Below are positions 1-9,399 of a stretch of 64,000 nucleotides of DNA, in pieces. A program made the translations under genes and the position numbers. The stretch covers positions 2,715,546 through 2,779,545 of the forward strand of contig NZ_LT977071.1 in the NCBI RefSeq assembly GCF_900250075.1, in the 5' to 3' direction. Position 1 is the first letter of the stretch. Every line of letters starts with the position of its first letter. The stretch comes from Cupriavidus taiwanensis (GTDB lineage Bacteria > Pseudomonadota > Gammaproteobacteria > Burkholderiales > Burkholderiaceae). Below the pieces are notes generated by a model, which made no database searches, was not told the DNA's origin, and saw nothing but the letters and a program-made list of their open reading frames with translations.

Positions 1-307
1 AATGCGGCCGCAGCGCCTGCAGCAGCTCGCGGGCGCCTTCCCACGGCGGCAATGCATCCCAGTGCGCTTCCAGCGCCTGTGGCGCGGTCCCCGGCAGGCC
101 GACCTGTTCGGCTGCTTCCCTCACCAGCTGTTCGTAGCCCACGTAGGCGCCACAGCCGTAGGTCCTGCGCAGGTACTCGGCACGCCAGGCCCGGCCTGCG
201 GCTTCAGAGCCGGCGGCGGCGTTCCATACGGTCCACGAGTCCAGCAGCGCGGTGAGAAGGTCGAACAGCACGGCACGAGGCCAGGCGGGCGCAGTGTTGG
301 GGTCCAT
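1..307 (-). CDS. HAD-superfamily hydrolase (haloacid dehalogenase type), N-terminal part
   Basis: This is the first 102 codons of a minus-strand gene that runs off the left edge. The ATG at 307-305 begins MDPNTAPAWPRAVLFDLLT. The stretch AVLFDLLTALLDSWTVWN matches the position of HAD motif I, where the first Asp of FDLLT would be the nucleophile. The following cap-like helices (RAWRAEYLRRTYG, YEQLVREA) fit the haloacid dehalogenase-like branch. Motifs II to IV lie outside the window, so the substrate cannot be named. The gene is divergent from the LysR gene at 419 with 111 bp between them, which suggests LysR control. The reading frame was taken directly from the DNA. Confidence 0.8.
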   Translation of the reverse strand, partial: MDPNTAPAWPRAVLFDLLTALLDSWTVWNAAAGSEAAGRAWRAEYLRRTYGCGAYVGYEQLVREAAEQVGLPGTAPQALEAHWDALPPWEGARELLQALRPH

Positions 308-418
308 GAGTTCCTTTTGCGAAGGCGGCTTGCGCATGGTTGTCAGAGGTCCCCAATGTAGAAGCGATAAGGTGACTTGTGGTTAAATTTTGGAACATCA
401 ATCGTTAAGCTGAAGTGA
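308..418. promoter_or_regulatory. Divergent intergenic region, HAD hydrolase / LysR
   Basis: This 111-bp gap separates two divergent starts. Its central part (about 370-410) is AT-rich against a GC-rich background, as expected for overlapping promoters with a LysR binding site. I could not define a convincing operator repeat. Confidence 0.35.
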
Positions 419-1366
419 ATGATCCAGATCGAGGACTTGCGGCTGGTCGAGGCGCTCGCCCAGTCGCCTTCGCTCAGTGCCGCGGCGCGCGCGCTGAACG
501 TGACGCCGCCGGCGTTGTCCGCGCGCCTGCGCAAGCTGGAGTCGACGCTCGGCCTCGCGCTGGCCACCCGCACTGCTCGGCGGCTGAGCCTGACGCCCGA
601 GGGCGAACGCTTCGCGCGGGAGGCCGCGGCGCTGCTGGCTCAGCTCAATGCGCTGCCTGAGTCTTTCCGGCGCGAGGACAGCCGCCTCACCGGCACGCTG
701 CGCATTGCCGCCCCCTTCGGCTACGGACGGCAACATATCGCGCCGCTGCTGGCGCGCTTTGCGCAGGCCCACCCTGGGTTGCGCTTGCAGCTGGATCTGC
801 GCGAGACCCCCTGGCCCGACCGACACGACTCGGATGCCGTGATCCACATCGGCGCCGTGCGCGATTCATCGTGGATCGCCCGCACGCTCGCGCCCAATGC
901 GCGCTGGCTGTGCGCCAGCCCGGCCTACCTGCGCCAGCACGGCACCCCCGCAGCGCCGCGCGAGCTGCTTGCGCACGCCTGCATCTGCATCCGCGAGAAC
1001 GACGAGGACGTGACCCTGTGGCGCTTCCGACGACCCGGTGCCGGCGCCGGGCGGCGCCCATCGGCGCGCGAGACCGTGCGTGTAGTGCCCGCCTACACCA
1101 GCAATGACGGCAGCATTGCACGCCAGTGGGCGGAACAGGGCCTGGGGCTGGTGCTGCGTTCGGAATGGGACACGGCCGACGCGGTCGCGCACGGCCGGCT
1201 GGTGCGGGTGCTGGCCGACTGGGAATGCGACAGCGCGCCGGTGACATTGCTGGTGCCGACACGGCGCGGACGTACGGCGCGCGTGCAGGCCCTGATGCAG
1301 TTCCTGGAACAGGCGTTGGGAGCCGGGAAGCGGGAAAAGGCGCGCAGGGGCGCGCCCGAGGCATGA
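419..1366 (+). CDS. LysR-family transcriptional regulator
   Basis: The 315-residue protein has a typical LysR winged helix-turn-helix at residues 3-62 (SLSAAARALNVTPPALSARL) and a LysR substrate-binding domain from about residue 90. Length and architecture are normal for LysR regulators that act on short-chain metabolite operons. It lies divergent to the HAD hydrolase gene, which is its most likely target. The C-terminal 15 residues are rich in Arg, Lys and Ala and look like a non-conserved tail. The gene ends convergently with the binding-protein gene at 1506. The inducer cannot be deduced from sequence. Confidence 0.92.
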   Translation: MIQIEDLRLVEALAQSPSLSAAARALNVTPPALSARLRKLESTLGLALATRTARRLSLTPEGERFAREAAALLAQLNALPESFRREDSRLTGTLRIAAPFGYGRQHIAPLLARFAQAHPGLRLQLDLRETPWPDRHDSDAVIHIGAVRDSSWIARTLAPNARWLCASPAYLRQHGTPAAPRELLAHACICIRENDEDVTLWRFRRPGAGAGRRPSARETVRVVPAYTSNDGSIARQWAEQGLGLVLRSEWDTADAVAHGRLVRVLADWECDSAPVTLLVPTRRGRTARVQALMQFLEQALGAGKREKARRGAPEA

Positions 1367-1505
1367 CGAGCGAGCCGGCCGACGTCCGCCTCCGGCCGGC
1401 TAGCGCAAATACGTGCACGCGCACGGCGCGCACTTCGAGGCGGACATCACTGCGCTGGGGTACGGCCAGGACTGCATCGGGTCCCTGCCCGGAAGGCAAC
1501 CTGGC

Positions 1506-2330
1506 TCAACGCTTCTGCCCCTGCCCCAGCTCCGGGGGCGCCGGGGGCGGCAGCGGCGTGGCCACGGGCTCCAGCCCGGTGCTGCTGACGATCGATGCCG
1601 CCGCCGGCGAGGCCAGGAATCGGATGAAGCGGGACGCTGCCGCGCTTTGCCGGCCCGCGACCGTTCCCGCGGAAAAGAACACCCTCTGCTGCAGCTCGGC
1701 GGGCAGCGGCCCCACGTAGTCCAGTTCCTTGAAGGGCAGCAGCTCGCTGACCTGCTGGAAGCCGATCTCGGCATCGCCCCGCGCCACCACGGCGCCGACG
1801 CGCTCGCTGTAGATCTTGCGCGCCTTGCCCTGGACCTGCTCGGCGACGCCAAGCCGGGCGAACAGCTCGGTGGAGAGGTAAGTCCCGCTGGCACTGGCGG
1901 AATAGGCGATGGACTTCGCGTTGAGCAGGGTCTGCTTCAGCGCCTCGGCCGTGCTGATATCCGGCTTGGGCGTGCCCTTGCGCACCGACATGCCGATCAG
2001 CGAGCGCGCCAGGTCGACCCGGCTGCCGGCGGCCACCTTGCCTTGCTCGACCAGCTTGTCCAGGCCCGAGTCCGCCAGGATCACGACATCGAAGCTCTCG
2101 CCGCGCGCCAGCCTGCTGGGGATGGAGTCGGGCGCATTGCCCATCGACGCGCCATAAGCGGTGATGACACGGTCCTGCGTGGCGGCCTCGTACAGCGGCA
2201 CCAGTTGCTGGTAGGCCGCGGTAAAGCCGCCCGAGGTGATCACGCGGATCTCGTCGGCCCAGGCTGGCGCGGCCAGCCATAGCATGCATACCAGCAACGC
2301 GTGCCTGCCGGCAAGGATGTTCAGTTTCAT
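1506..2330 (-). CDS. Periplasmic substrate-binding protein, ModA-like (type II)
   Basis: The 274-residue protein starts with a Sec signal peptide ending near AWA-DEIRVITSGGF (cleavage around residue 25). The mature part begins with the ModA-like pattern ITSGGFTAAYQQLVPLYE and keeps YGASMGNAPDSIPSRLARGESFDVVIL, typical of molybdate-type extracellular binding proteins. No modB/modC permease genes are adjacent, so it is probably an orphan used for an organic acid or another anion rather than a proven molybdate carrier. It follows the Bug gene (2370-3332) by 39 bp on the same strand and is probably co-transcribed. The C-terminus is Pro-rich (ATPLPPPAPPELG), which is not needed for the fold. Confidence 0.82.
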   Translation of the reverse strand: MKLNILAGRHALLVCMLWLAAPAWADEIRVITSGGFTAAYQQLVPLYEAATQDRVITAYGASMGNAPDSIPSRLARGESFDVVILADSGLDKLVEQGKVAAGSRVDLARSLIGMSVRKGTPKPDISTAEALKQTLLNAKSIAYSASASGTYLSTELFARLGVAEQVQGKARKIYSERVGAVVARGDAEIGFQQVSELLPFKELDYVGPLPAELQQRVFFSAGTVAGRQSAAASRFIRFLASPAAASIVSSTGLEPVATPLPPPAPPELGQGQKR

Positions 2331-2369
2331 GTGGTCTCCTCTGGTTCAGTATTGCGGCGCTGCCGCGCG

Positions 2370-3332
2370 TCAGTCTTCTTTCATGTTGGCGGCGCGCGCA
2401 ATCGGGCCAAGCCGCGCTTTCTCACCGGCAAGGAACTTGGTGAAGTCGGCGCGGGTCCCGCCCATCGGCTGGATGCCTTGCGGAATCAGCCTGGCCCGCA
2501 GTTCAGGCGACTTGATGGCGGCATCGATGGCCTTGTTCATCTTGTCCAGGATCGCGTCGGGGGTACCGCGCGGCGCGAAGACGCCGGACCAGTGACCGAT
2601 GAAGACGCCGGGATAGCCGAGTTCCGCGGTGGTGGGCACGTCCGGCATGGCGGCAATGCGCGTATTCCACGTCGACGCGATCGCTCGCAGCTTGCCCCCC
2701 TTGACCTGCGGCAGCACCACGACGCTGGCTTCGGAGGTCGCGTCCACCTGCTTGCCCACCACGGCGACCATGCCTTCCGAGCCGCTCTTGTAGGGAATGA
2801 TCTCGAGTCTTGCGCCAGTGGCCAGTTTCAGCATTTCCGCCACGAAGTGCGGCGTGCTGCCGGTTCCCGCCGTGGCGAAATTCAGGCTCTTTGCGCTTTT
2901 GCTGCTGGCCACCAGGCTCTTGAGGTCCTTGATCGGCGAGTCGGCGGACACCACGATGACGGACGGGCTGACGGCCAGCATGGCCACGGGCACCAGATCC
3001 TGCTCCTTGTACGGGAGGTGGGACTTGATCATGGCGTTGGTGATCACGCCGGCGGCCGGTGCCAGGAAGGTGTAGCCGTCCGGGGCGGACTTGGCTACGT
3101 AGTCGGCACCCAGCACCGAGCCGGCGCCGGGCTTGTTCTCGACAACGATGGGCTGGCCAAGCTGCTTCGACGCCGCTTCGGCCACGGCGCGTGCCACCAG
3201 GTCGTTGGCGCCGCCGGGACCGAACGGCACCACGAACTTCACAGGCTTTGCGGGCCAGGCATCAGCCCAGGCGGAAAGGGTGCATGCGCTCAGCGTCAGG
3301 GCGAGCGCGAGATGGCGGACGGCGGGTTTCAA
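2370..3332 (-). CDS. Bug-family tripartite tricarboxylate transporter substrate-binding protein
   Basis: This is a 320-residue periplasmic protein of the Bug (TctC) family. It has a signal peptide (HLALALTLSACTLSAWADA), then the family strand WPAKPVKFVVPFGPGGANDL, the ENKPGAGS loop and the DGYT segment. I chose the TTG at 3332-3330 because GGAGA lies at 3343-3339, six bases upstream, and the protein then starts LKPAVRHLAL, a good signal-peptide n-region. A longer ATG version from 3413 would add 27 non-family residues. No TctA/TctB membrane genes are nearby, which is common for Bug proteins in this group. It is divergent from a LysR gene that probably controls it. Confidence 0.88.
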   Translation of the reverse strand: MKPAVRHLALALTLSACTLSAWADAWPAKPVKFVVPFGPGGANDLVARAVAEAASKQLGQPIVVENKPGAGSVLGADYVAKSAPDGYTFLAPAAGVITNAMIKSHLPYKEQDLVPVAMLAVSPSVIVVSADSPIKDLKSLVASSKSAKSLNFATAGTGSTPHFVAEMLKLATGARLEIIPYKSGSEGMVAVVGKQVDATSEASVVVLPQVKGGKLRAIASTWNTRIAAMPDVPTTAELGYPGVFIGHWSGVFAPRGTPDAILDKMNKAIDAAIKSPELRARLIPQGIQPMGGTRADFTKFLAGEKARLGPIARAANMKED

Positions 3333-3456
3333 GGCAGGTCTCCGGGATGCGTATTGTGTCTGCGCTTTTCGGCACGACACGACGTCCCGATCAGGCATTG
3401 CAAGGGTAGTCACGCGCGACTATTCTGTGAATTGCAATGTTCTGATGATTTCATGC

Positions 3457-4359
3457 ATGTCGCGCATCAATTTCGCCCTTGAAGATTTGCAGGCCTTTGT
3501 CGCAACCGCTGAAAAGGGCAGTTTCCGCATGGCGGCCGAGGCGCTGCATATTTCGCAACCCGCGCTGAGCCGGCGCATCGAAAAGCTGGAAACAACGCTG
3601 GGTTCGCGCCTGCTGGACCGGACCACGCGTCGGGTGGAGGTGACCCATGTCGGCCGCAAGTTCCTGGAAGAAGCCCGTGCCGCGCTCGATATCCTGGACC
3701 ACGCTGTGTTCCGGCTCGGCGACGAAGCAGCGCTGCAACGCGGCCTGGTGACCGTGGCCGCGATACCGTCTGCTGCCCTGCATTGCCTTCCCCACGCGAT
3801 CCGCGCGTTTGCCGGGCGGCATCCCGGCGTGCGCGTGCGCGTGGTCGACGAAAGCGCCAGCAGCGTACTGGCCAGCGTGCTGTCCGGAGAATCGGATTTC
3901 GGCCTTAACTTCATGGGCGCGCAGGAGCCCAATATCGACTTTCTCGCCATCCGCGCCGAACGCTACCGGCTGGCAATGCGCCGCGACCACGCATGGGCCG
4001 GCCGCGAACGCGTGGCCTGGCAGGAACTGGCCGGACAACGGATGGTCAGCGTGTCCCGGCACAGCGGCAATCGCGCCCTGATCGAAAACGCCATCGCCCA
4101 TCTGGAACAGCGGCCGACCATTCACTACGAGGCCAACCACGTCGTGGGCGTGCTCGCGCTGGTCGAGGCCGGCCTTGGCATGGCCGTGCTGCCCGGCATG
4201 GCGGTGCCGCCAGATCATCCACGGCTTTGCGCCGTGCCGCTGGTCGAGCCGGATGTAGACCGCGTACTGGCGCTGATACGCCGTCGGGACAAGCCACTGC
4301 AGCCCGCAGCGCAGGCGTTGTACGAGACCATCGCGTTGTCGATGGCGGGTGATGCATGA
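3457..4359 (+). CDS. LysR-family transcriptional regulator
   Basis: The 300-residue regulator has an N-terminal winged helix (SFRMAAEALHISQPALSRRI, residues about 22-41) followed by a co-inducer domain (GLVTVAAIPSAALHCLPHAI, then GESDFGLNFMG). The frame stays open upstream, but family alignment supports MSRINFALEDLQAF at 3457; MISCMSRINF at 3445 is the alternative, and neither has a clear ribosome-binding site. It is divergent from the Bug gene and the binding protein behind it, with about 125 bp between them, so it probably controls uptake of their ligand. Confidence 0.9.
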   Translation: MSRINFALEDLQAFVATAEKGSFRMAAEALHISQPALSRRIEKLETTLGSRLLDRTTRRVEVTHVGRKFLEEARAALDILDHAVFRLGDEAALQRGLVTVAAIPSAALHCLPHAIRAFAGRHPGVRVRVVDESASSVLASVLSGESDFGLNFMGAQEPNIDFLAIRAERYRLAMRRDHAWAGRERVAWQELAGQRMVSVSRHSGNRALIENAIAHLEQRPTIHYEANHVVGVLALVEAGLGMAVLPGMAVPPDHPRLCAVPLVEPDVDRVLALIRRRDKPLQPAAQALYETIALSMAGDA

Positions 4360-4616
4360 CGAAGGGGCCGGCCGGCGAGGTGCTCGCCGGTGCCGGACCG
4401 AACCCGTGTTCTACAATCTCGCCGGCTGCACCGGAAACCACACGGTACCGACGGCCCGCCCATGCGTCATGGCCACCATCGCCGACGCCAGGCGGCGAGC
4501 CGCTCAACCGGCGGCCGGTACGAAACCTGCTTGCACGACCCACGACACCGAGGAGCATGACCTGATGACAAACCGGCTGCATGAGCGGCAGCACTGCCGC
4601 GCGCGGAGGCCCTGAC

Positions 4617-5561
4617 ATGGCTGGTTCGAGCTTGCTGGTATTGATCGACGACATCGCCACCATCCTGGACGATGTCGCGGTCATGAGCAAAATGGCGGCC
4701 AAGAAGACCGCGGGCGTGCTGGGCGATGACCTGGCGTTGAACGCGCAGCAGGTCAGCGGCGTCAGGGCGGAGCGTGAACTGCCGGTGGTATGGGCGGTTG
4801 CGCTCGGGTCGATCCGCAACAAGGTGATCCTGGTGCCGGCGGCGCTGGCAATCAGCGCCTGGGCGCCCTGGGCCGTGGTGCCATTGCTGATGGTGGGCGG
4901 TGCGTTTCTTTGCTACGAAGGCTTTGAAAAACTGGCACACCGGTTCCTGCACAGCAAGGCCGAGGACGCCGCACACCACGCACGGGAAGTCCAGGCCGTC
5001 TCGGATCCCGCCGTCGACATGGTGGCGTTCGAGAAAGAGAAGATCAAGGGCGCGGTCCGCACCGACTTCATCCTGTCGGCGGAGATCATCGTGATTTCGC
5101 TGGGCACCGTCGCCAACGCGCCCTTCGGCCAGCGGCTCGCCGTCCTGTGCGCGATCGCGGTCATCATGACGGTCGGCGTCTATGGCCTGGTGGCCGGCAT
5201 CGTCAAGCTCGACGACGCGGGCCTGTACCTGAGCAAGCAGGCGTCGGCGGGGCTCCGCGCGCTGGGCCAAGGCTTGCTCCGGCTGGCACCGTGGCTGATG
5301 AAGATCTTGTCGTTTGCCGGGACGGCGGCAATGTTCCTGGTGGGCGGCGGCATCCTGATGCACGGCATTCCGGCGATGCACCACGTGACCGAAGCCACGG
5401 CGCTGGCGGCGGCAGGAGTGGCGGCAATCGGCGGTGTGCTGGCGGTGCTGGCGCCGGTGTTGCTGGACGGCATTGCCGGCATCGTCGCCGGCGGGGTGGT
5501 GCTGGCGGCGGTAAGCGTGGTGAAGGCCGGCATGCGGGCGTTGCGGCCTTCGGCGCGCTAA
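4617..5561 (+). CDS. DUF808 (YedI-like) inner-membrane protein
   Basis: The 314-residue integral membrane protein begins [20 protein letters not shown], the conserved start of the DUF808/YedI family, followed by [19 protein letters not shown]. Several hydrophobic segments follow (about residues 60-105, 160-200 and 230-310), and the middle keeps the family pattern [10 protein letters not shown]. The start is fixed by GGAGG at 4605-4609, seven bases before the ATG. The longer frame from 4581 adds residues unlike the family. The function of DUF808 proteins is unknown. It stands alone on its strand, and the small-RNA promoter at 5638 begins 76 bp after its stop. Confidence 0.88.
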   Translation: MAGSSLLVLIDDIATILDDVAVMSKMAAKKTAGVLGDDLALNAQQVSGVRAERELPVVWAVALGSIRNKVILVPAALAISAWAPWAVVPLLMVGGAFLCYEGFEKLAHRFLHSKAEDAAHHAREVQAVSDPAVDMVAFEKEKIKGAVRTDFILSAEIIVISLGTVANAPFGQRLAVLCAIAVIMTVGVYGLVAGIVKLDDAGLYLSKQASAGLRALGQGLLRLAPWLMKILSFAGTAAMFLVGGGILMHGIPAMHHVTEATALAAAGVAAIGGVLAVLAPVLLDGIAGIVAGGVVLAAVSVVKAGMRALRPSAR

Positions 5562-5637
5562 GTGCGGCGGCCGGGCGCACTGTCGATGCGGCGGTTGACC
5601 CCACCTTGGTGGGATCTCGCACAGAACTGCCTGACGG

Positions 5638-5680
5638 TGTGACAGGTATCACCGACGTGGCCGGCATCCCCGCCTAGAAT
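5638..5680 (+). promoter_or_regulatory. CRP-like class II promoter of small RNA 1
   Basis: The palindrome TGTGACAGGTATCACC (5638-5653, centre 5645.5) is followed by a -10 hexamer TAGAAT at 5675-5680. The centre-to-centre distance is 32 bp, which puts the palindrome at -41.5 relative to a start near 5687. The same geometry occurs at six other places in this window. Confidence 0.7.
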
Positions 5681-5686
5681 GCCGCG

Positions 5687-5759
5687 TAACGGTCGTCTAC
5701 ACGGCCGTTAATCCCCGCATTTTCCGCCAGTTGCTCCCCGGGCACTGGCGGCATTTTTT
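5687..5759 (+). ncRNA. Predicted trans-acting small RNA 1 (sibling of 31678-31748)
   Basis: This predicted transcript of about 73 nt starts seven bases after the TAGAAT box. It opens with a hairpin (5687-5695 pairing with 5702-5710, six-base loop), has a single-stranded C-rich linker (ATCCCCGCATTTT, 5711-5723) and ends in a Rho-independent terminator whose loop again carries CTCCCC. There is no open reading frame with a ribosome-binding site. The layout, linker motif and terminator loop match the RNA at 31678-31748, as does the promoter. The C-rich unpaired motifs could pair with Shine-Dalgarno sequences, suggesting translational repression with Hfq. This is inferred from sequence only. Confidence 0.62.
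5724..5759 (+). terminator. Rho-independent terminator of small RNA 1
   Basis: CCGCCAGT (5724-5731) pairs perfectly with ACTGGCGG (5744-5751), followed by CA and six T (5754-5759). The 12-base loop is C-rich. Confidence 0.85.
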
Positions 5760-5832
5760 GCGTGCTGCGCCAGCCTGCCCTGAGGATGGAACCCGTGGCA
5801 GCCACGCCGCCGAGCGCACGGCAGCGTCCGGC

Positions 5833-5997
<165 letters not shown>

Positions 5998-6128
5998 GAG
6001 ACGCGCAAAGTTTCCATGTCAGGCGCAGCAGGCGATTGTGGCAGCGCGGGCCGCATGAAAATGTGTCCGCCGGCACAATCTCCGCCAGAACCGACTCTGC
6101 CTGCGGCATCGCATATTGCCCGCGCCGC

Positions 6129-7478
6129 TCAGAAGTCCATCAGCACGCCGGTGCTGACGGTGCCGGCACGATAGCGGAACAGGGGGATGGAATCGTCAGA
6201 TTGCTGGTACAGGCCCTGGATATAGAACGAGAGATCCGGCGCATGGCGATAGGTGTAGCGCAGCAGGACCTGGCTGAGCACCTGGCGGCGGCGCGTGTCG
6301 CCGAACAGCGCGCGAAAGTACGGCTGGCGATCGCGCAGTTCCTGGCGCTGCGCGAGCGCCACCACCAGGTGGCGCGGTTGTGGCAGCCATGTCAGGGTCG
6401 CCAGGATGGCGTAGCCATCGCGGTCGCCGCCAGCGCGCTCGTAGCGCGCGAGGTCGCGGATGACGCCGACGGCGGCCGACACCTGCAGGTTCGGAGCGAG
6501 GTCCAGGCGCCCGCGCAAACGCAGGTCGTGGCGGCGCGCATCGAAGGCATGGCCGTCGGGATAGCGGTCGAGCGCCATGCTGGTATCGATGCCGACCCGG
6601 TAGGGCTTGCCGGCCAGCTGGCGCTCCGGCAGCCAGTAGCCCAGCAGCCCGCTGGCGCCATACTGGTAAGGCCGCCCGCCTAGCCAGGTATAGCCGAGCG
6701 CGGCCTGCCCCTCCACCAGGCCGGCGCCGGTTTCGCGGCCATAGTGGGCGGCCAGGCTTGCGCCGTACTGGCTATAGTCCTGCCGCTGGGCGTATTGGCG
6801 GAGCGAGGCGCCAACGGACACGTTCAACCCTTCGACCCCGCCGGTTCCCCAGTTCACGCTGCCGTCCATGCCGGCAAAGCGGTCGGCCTGTGCCAGCTGG
6901 GACGGCTGCAGCAACAGGTATGGCACCGGCGCCCCGGGCGCCAGCGGCACCAGCGGATCCCCCGGGCCATAGTTGGCGTTGGTGGTGTAGCCGGCCAGCA
7001 GTGAAATCTGGCCGCGCAGGCGCGGGTCCGGGCGCTTGCATCCGCCCCGCACGTAGGAGTCGATCAGCACCCGGATGGCCGGCGGCACATCGGTGCCCGC
7101 CTGCAGCTGGGAGAACTGCGTGAAAGCGCGTTCGCGCTCGCCCAGTTCGCACAGGGCAATGGCGATATCGAGCCGTGCGCCGGCGTGCGGCAGGGGCAGC
7201 CGCTCGACATCGAGCAGCAGCTGCCGCGCCGCGTCGAAGTCGCCGTCGCGCATCGCGCCATGGACGCGCTGGTAGAAGGACTCGTAGGCGCCGCCCGCGT
7301 CGAAGGCCGCCGCCGGCAAATCTGCCCCCATGCCCGCGGGGGATCCCGGCTGGTGCGGCGCCGCCCGATCGGGCATGGCCGGCCGCGCGGGAAGCAACGG
7401 CTGGGCCGCGGCACCGCACGCCCACACCAGCATTGCGCACAGACTCGCCCGCGTGCACCGGGCACGCGCATCACGCAA
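6129..7478 (-). CDS. Outer-membrane beta-barrel protein with N-terminal TPR-like region
   Basis: The 449-residue protein has an export signal (RASLCAMLVWACGAAAQ), a helical TPR-like region at about 50-150 (DGDFDAARQLLLDVERLPLP) and a C-terminal barrel of alternating polar/hydrophobic strands ending in Phe (TVSTGVLMDF). It resembles Slam / DUF560-type outer-membrane proteins in layout. I chose the TTG at 7478 because it overlaps the cyclase stop (TTGCGTGA arrangement) and gives a full signal peptide; the ATG at 7433 would cut it. It is the last gene of the FecR-cyclase-barrel operon, suggesting that envelope status is sensed or altered by the same unit. The exact role is unknown. Confidence 0.75.
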   Translation of the reverse strand: MRDARARCTRASLCAMLVWACGAAAQPLLPARPAMPDRAAPHQPGSPAGMGADLPAAAFDAGGAYESFYQRVHGAMRDGDFDAARQLLLDVERLPLPHAGARLDIAIALCELGERERAFTQFSQLQAGTDVPPAIRVLIDSYVRGGCKRPDPRLRGQISLLAGYTTNANYGPGDPLVPLAPGAPVPYLLLQPSQLAQADRFAGMDGSVNWGTGGVEGLNVSVGASLRQYAQRQDYSQYGASLAAHYGRETGAGLVEGQAALGYTWLGGRPYQYGASGLLGYWLPERQLAGKPYRVGIDTSMALDRYPDGHAFDARRHDLRLRGRLDLAPNLQVSAAVGVIRDLARYERAGGDRDGYAILATLTWLPQPRHLVVALAQRQELRDRQPYFRALFGDTRRRQVLSQVLLRYTYRHAPDLSFYIQGLYQQSDDSIPLFRYRAGTVSTGVLMDF

Positions 7479-9399
7479 CAGCCGGCTCCGACAGGTCGAA
7501 AGGCTGTGGGCACGGCCGCCCGCGGACCGCGTAGATCTGCTCGGCCCGGCTGCGTCCGCGCAGGCGCGCGCGACCAACCGGCTTCAGTACGTGGCCTTGT
7601 GCCAGGGCCGCGGTCCCCTCGCCCACCAGGAGGTCGGCCGAGACCGCCTTGCACAGGTCCTGGAGCCGCGACGCGATGTTGACCGTGTCGCCGATGGCCG
7701 TATAGCTCTTGCGCAGCGGCGAGCCGATCTCGCCCACCACAGCGTCGCCGCTGTGCAGCCCGATGCAGACCCGCACCGGCGCCAGCCACGGGCATGCCGC
7801 CTGCAGCCGCGCGTTCAGCGCCGGCATGCCGGACAAGATGGCGCAGGCGCAGGCCAGGCCGCGATCCGCGTGATCGGGCTGGTCGAGCGGTGCGTTCCAG
7901 AACGCCATCACCGCATCCCCGATGTACTTGTCGACCGTGCCGCCAGCGGCATGGATCTGCGCGGTCAGCGCTTCCAGCACGATCTCGGTCACCTTGACCA
8001 GCCGTTCCGGGGCCATGGTTTCGGCCAGCGCGGTGTAGCCCTCCATGTCGGCGAACAGCACGGTCACGGTCCGGCGCATGGGCAGCATCGCCTCGTAGCC
8101 GCGTTCGCGTAGCAGGGCTTCCATCACCGCCGGCGGCAGGTAGCGGCGGAAGCGGCGCTGGAACTGCCGCGCCTGCGCGCGCGCCAGCGCCCACTCAGCG
8201 GGCGCTTGCAAGACCAGCAGCAGGATCGCGGCCACCACGGGCAACACCGCTGCGCGCCCCGCGGCGCCCGGCGGCAATCCCAGCAGCACCAGCAGCCATA
8301 ACCCGGCCATGCCGGTCAGGGCGCCATAGCTTGTCAGCAGGTTGCCGCCGCGCGACAGCCACGCTAGCCCGAGCACGGTAGCCACGGTCCAGGCCCAGCC
8401 CAGCCACGGCAACACCAGCCGCGGCGAGGGCGCGGCGGCCTCGGCCAGCAGCCAGTCGAGCATTTCGGCATGCGCCATCACGCCCGGCAGACGAGGGTCA
8501 TGCGGGCTGACGACATGGTCCGACAGGCCCAGCGCCGATGCGCCGACCAGCACATAACGTCCCGCCAGCGCCTGCGCCGGCACGCGTCGGGCCAGCACGT
8601 CGACCGCGCTGAATACCGGGAACCCTTCGCTCGCATGGCGCCACGGGATGGGCACGAAGCCATCCGCCTCCCTGGCCTGCGCCAGCAGCGGCGCCAGCGT
8701 GGTCCAGGGCAGCGCCGCGGGCAAGCCGGGCCTTGCGCACAGCAAGGCGGCCGCGGCCAGCATCGGATACTGCTGCCCGGCATAGCCGATCACCGGCGCC
8801 ATGCGCCGCACCACCCCGTCGGCGTCCACCTGGGGCGTGATATGGCCGACGCAATCGCCAGGAGCGGCGGCGAAGAAGTTGCCGAGATGGCCCGTCGCCG
8901 CCGGGGCCTCTGCCAGCCCGCCCCGCGCCGACGGCTCGGCGGGTCCCGGCAGCGCGCCGCCGGGGTGGCCGGCGCGTGCCGTTTGCTGCGTCAGGTAGAA
9001 GGCCTGTGAAAACACCATCCGGTGCCGTCTGGCAAGCGCAAGCAAGGCGGCATCGGCGGCGGCGTCCCGCGGTTCGGGGAACACCATGTCCAGGGCGACC
9101 ACGCGGGCTCCGTGCCGGGTGAAGAGTTCTCCCGCCAGCCCGGCCACGACTTCGCGCGGCCATGGCCAGGGCCCGACGATGTCCAGGCTGGCCTCGTCGA
9201 TCTCGACCACCGCGACATGCGCCGACTGGCCCGCGGACGGTCCCAGCCGCCAGCGCAGGTCGGCCATCAGGTCCTCCAGGCGGTGAAACCAGCGCGGCGA
9301 CCACATGCCGCTGCCGAGCAGCGCGCAGGCGCCCAGTACCACGGCAAACAGACCCGGACGCAGCCAGCCGCGCGGCGTGGCCGCGCCTAGCGCCCCCAA
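7471..9399 (-). CDS. CHASE2-domain class III adenylate/guanylate cyclase
   Basis: This 642-residue membrane sensor has one N-terminal transmembrane helix (GLFAVVLGACALLGSGMW), an extracytoplasmic CHASE2 domain (VAVVEIDEASLDIVGPWPWP onward), about three further helices near residues 320-400 and a C-terminal class III cyclase domain. Metal-binding Asp residues lie in FADMEGYTALAE and YIGDAVMAFW. The Lys of DKYIGD and the Thr in SYTAIGDTVN fit ATP rather than GTP use, so cAMP is the likely product. The start is the TTG at 9399, which overlaps the FecR stop by 13 bp; no ATG fits the family start. The divergent CRP-type gene at 10940 is its natural receiver. Confidence 0.9.
   Translation of the reverse strand: MGALGAATPRGWLRPGLFAVVLGACALLGSGMWSPRWFHRLEDLMADLRWRLGPSAGQSAHVAVVEIDEASLDIVGPWPWPREVVAGLAGELFTRHGARVVALDMVFPEPRDAAADAALLALARRHRMVFSQAFYLTQQTARAGHPGGALPGPAEPSARGGLAEAPAATGHLGNFFAAAPGDCVGHITPQVDADGVVRRMAPVIGYAGQQYPMLAAAALLCARPGLPAALPWTTLAPLLAQAREADGFVPIPWRHASEGFPVFSAVDVLARRVPAQALAGRYVLVGASALGLSDHVVSPHDPRLPGVMAHAEMLDWLLAEAAAPSPRLVLPWLGWAWTVATVLGLAWLSRGGNLLTSYGALTGMAGLWLLVLLGLPPGAAGRAAVLPVVAAILLLVLQAPAEWALARAQARQFQRRFRRYLPPAVMEALLRERGYEAMLPMRRTVTVLFADMEGYTALAETMAPERLVKVTEIVLEALTAQIHAAGGTVDKYIGDAVMAFWNAPLDQPDHADRGLACACAILSGMPALNARLQAACPWLAPVRVCIGLHSGDAVVGEIGSPLRKSYTAIGDTVNIASRLQDLCKAVSADLLVGEGTAALAQGHVLKPVGRARLRGRSRAEQIYAVRGRPCPQPFDLSEPAVA

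Noticed and set aside
1373..1401. Inverted repeat AGCCGGCC/GGCCGGCT after the first LysR gene as a terminator
   Set aside because: The arms are good but the loop is GC-rich and no T-run follows, so it was not listed as a terminator.
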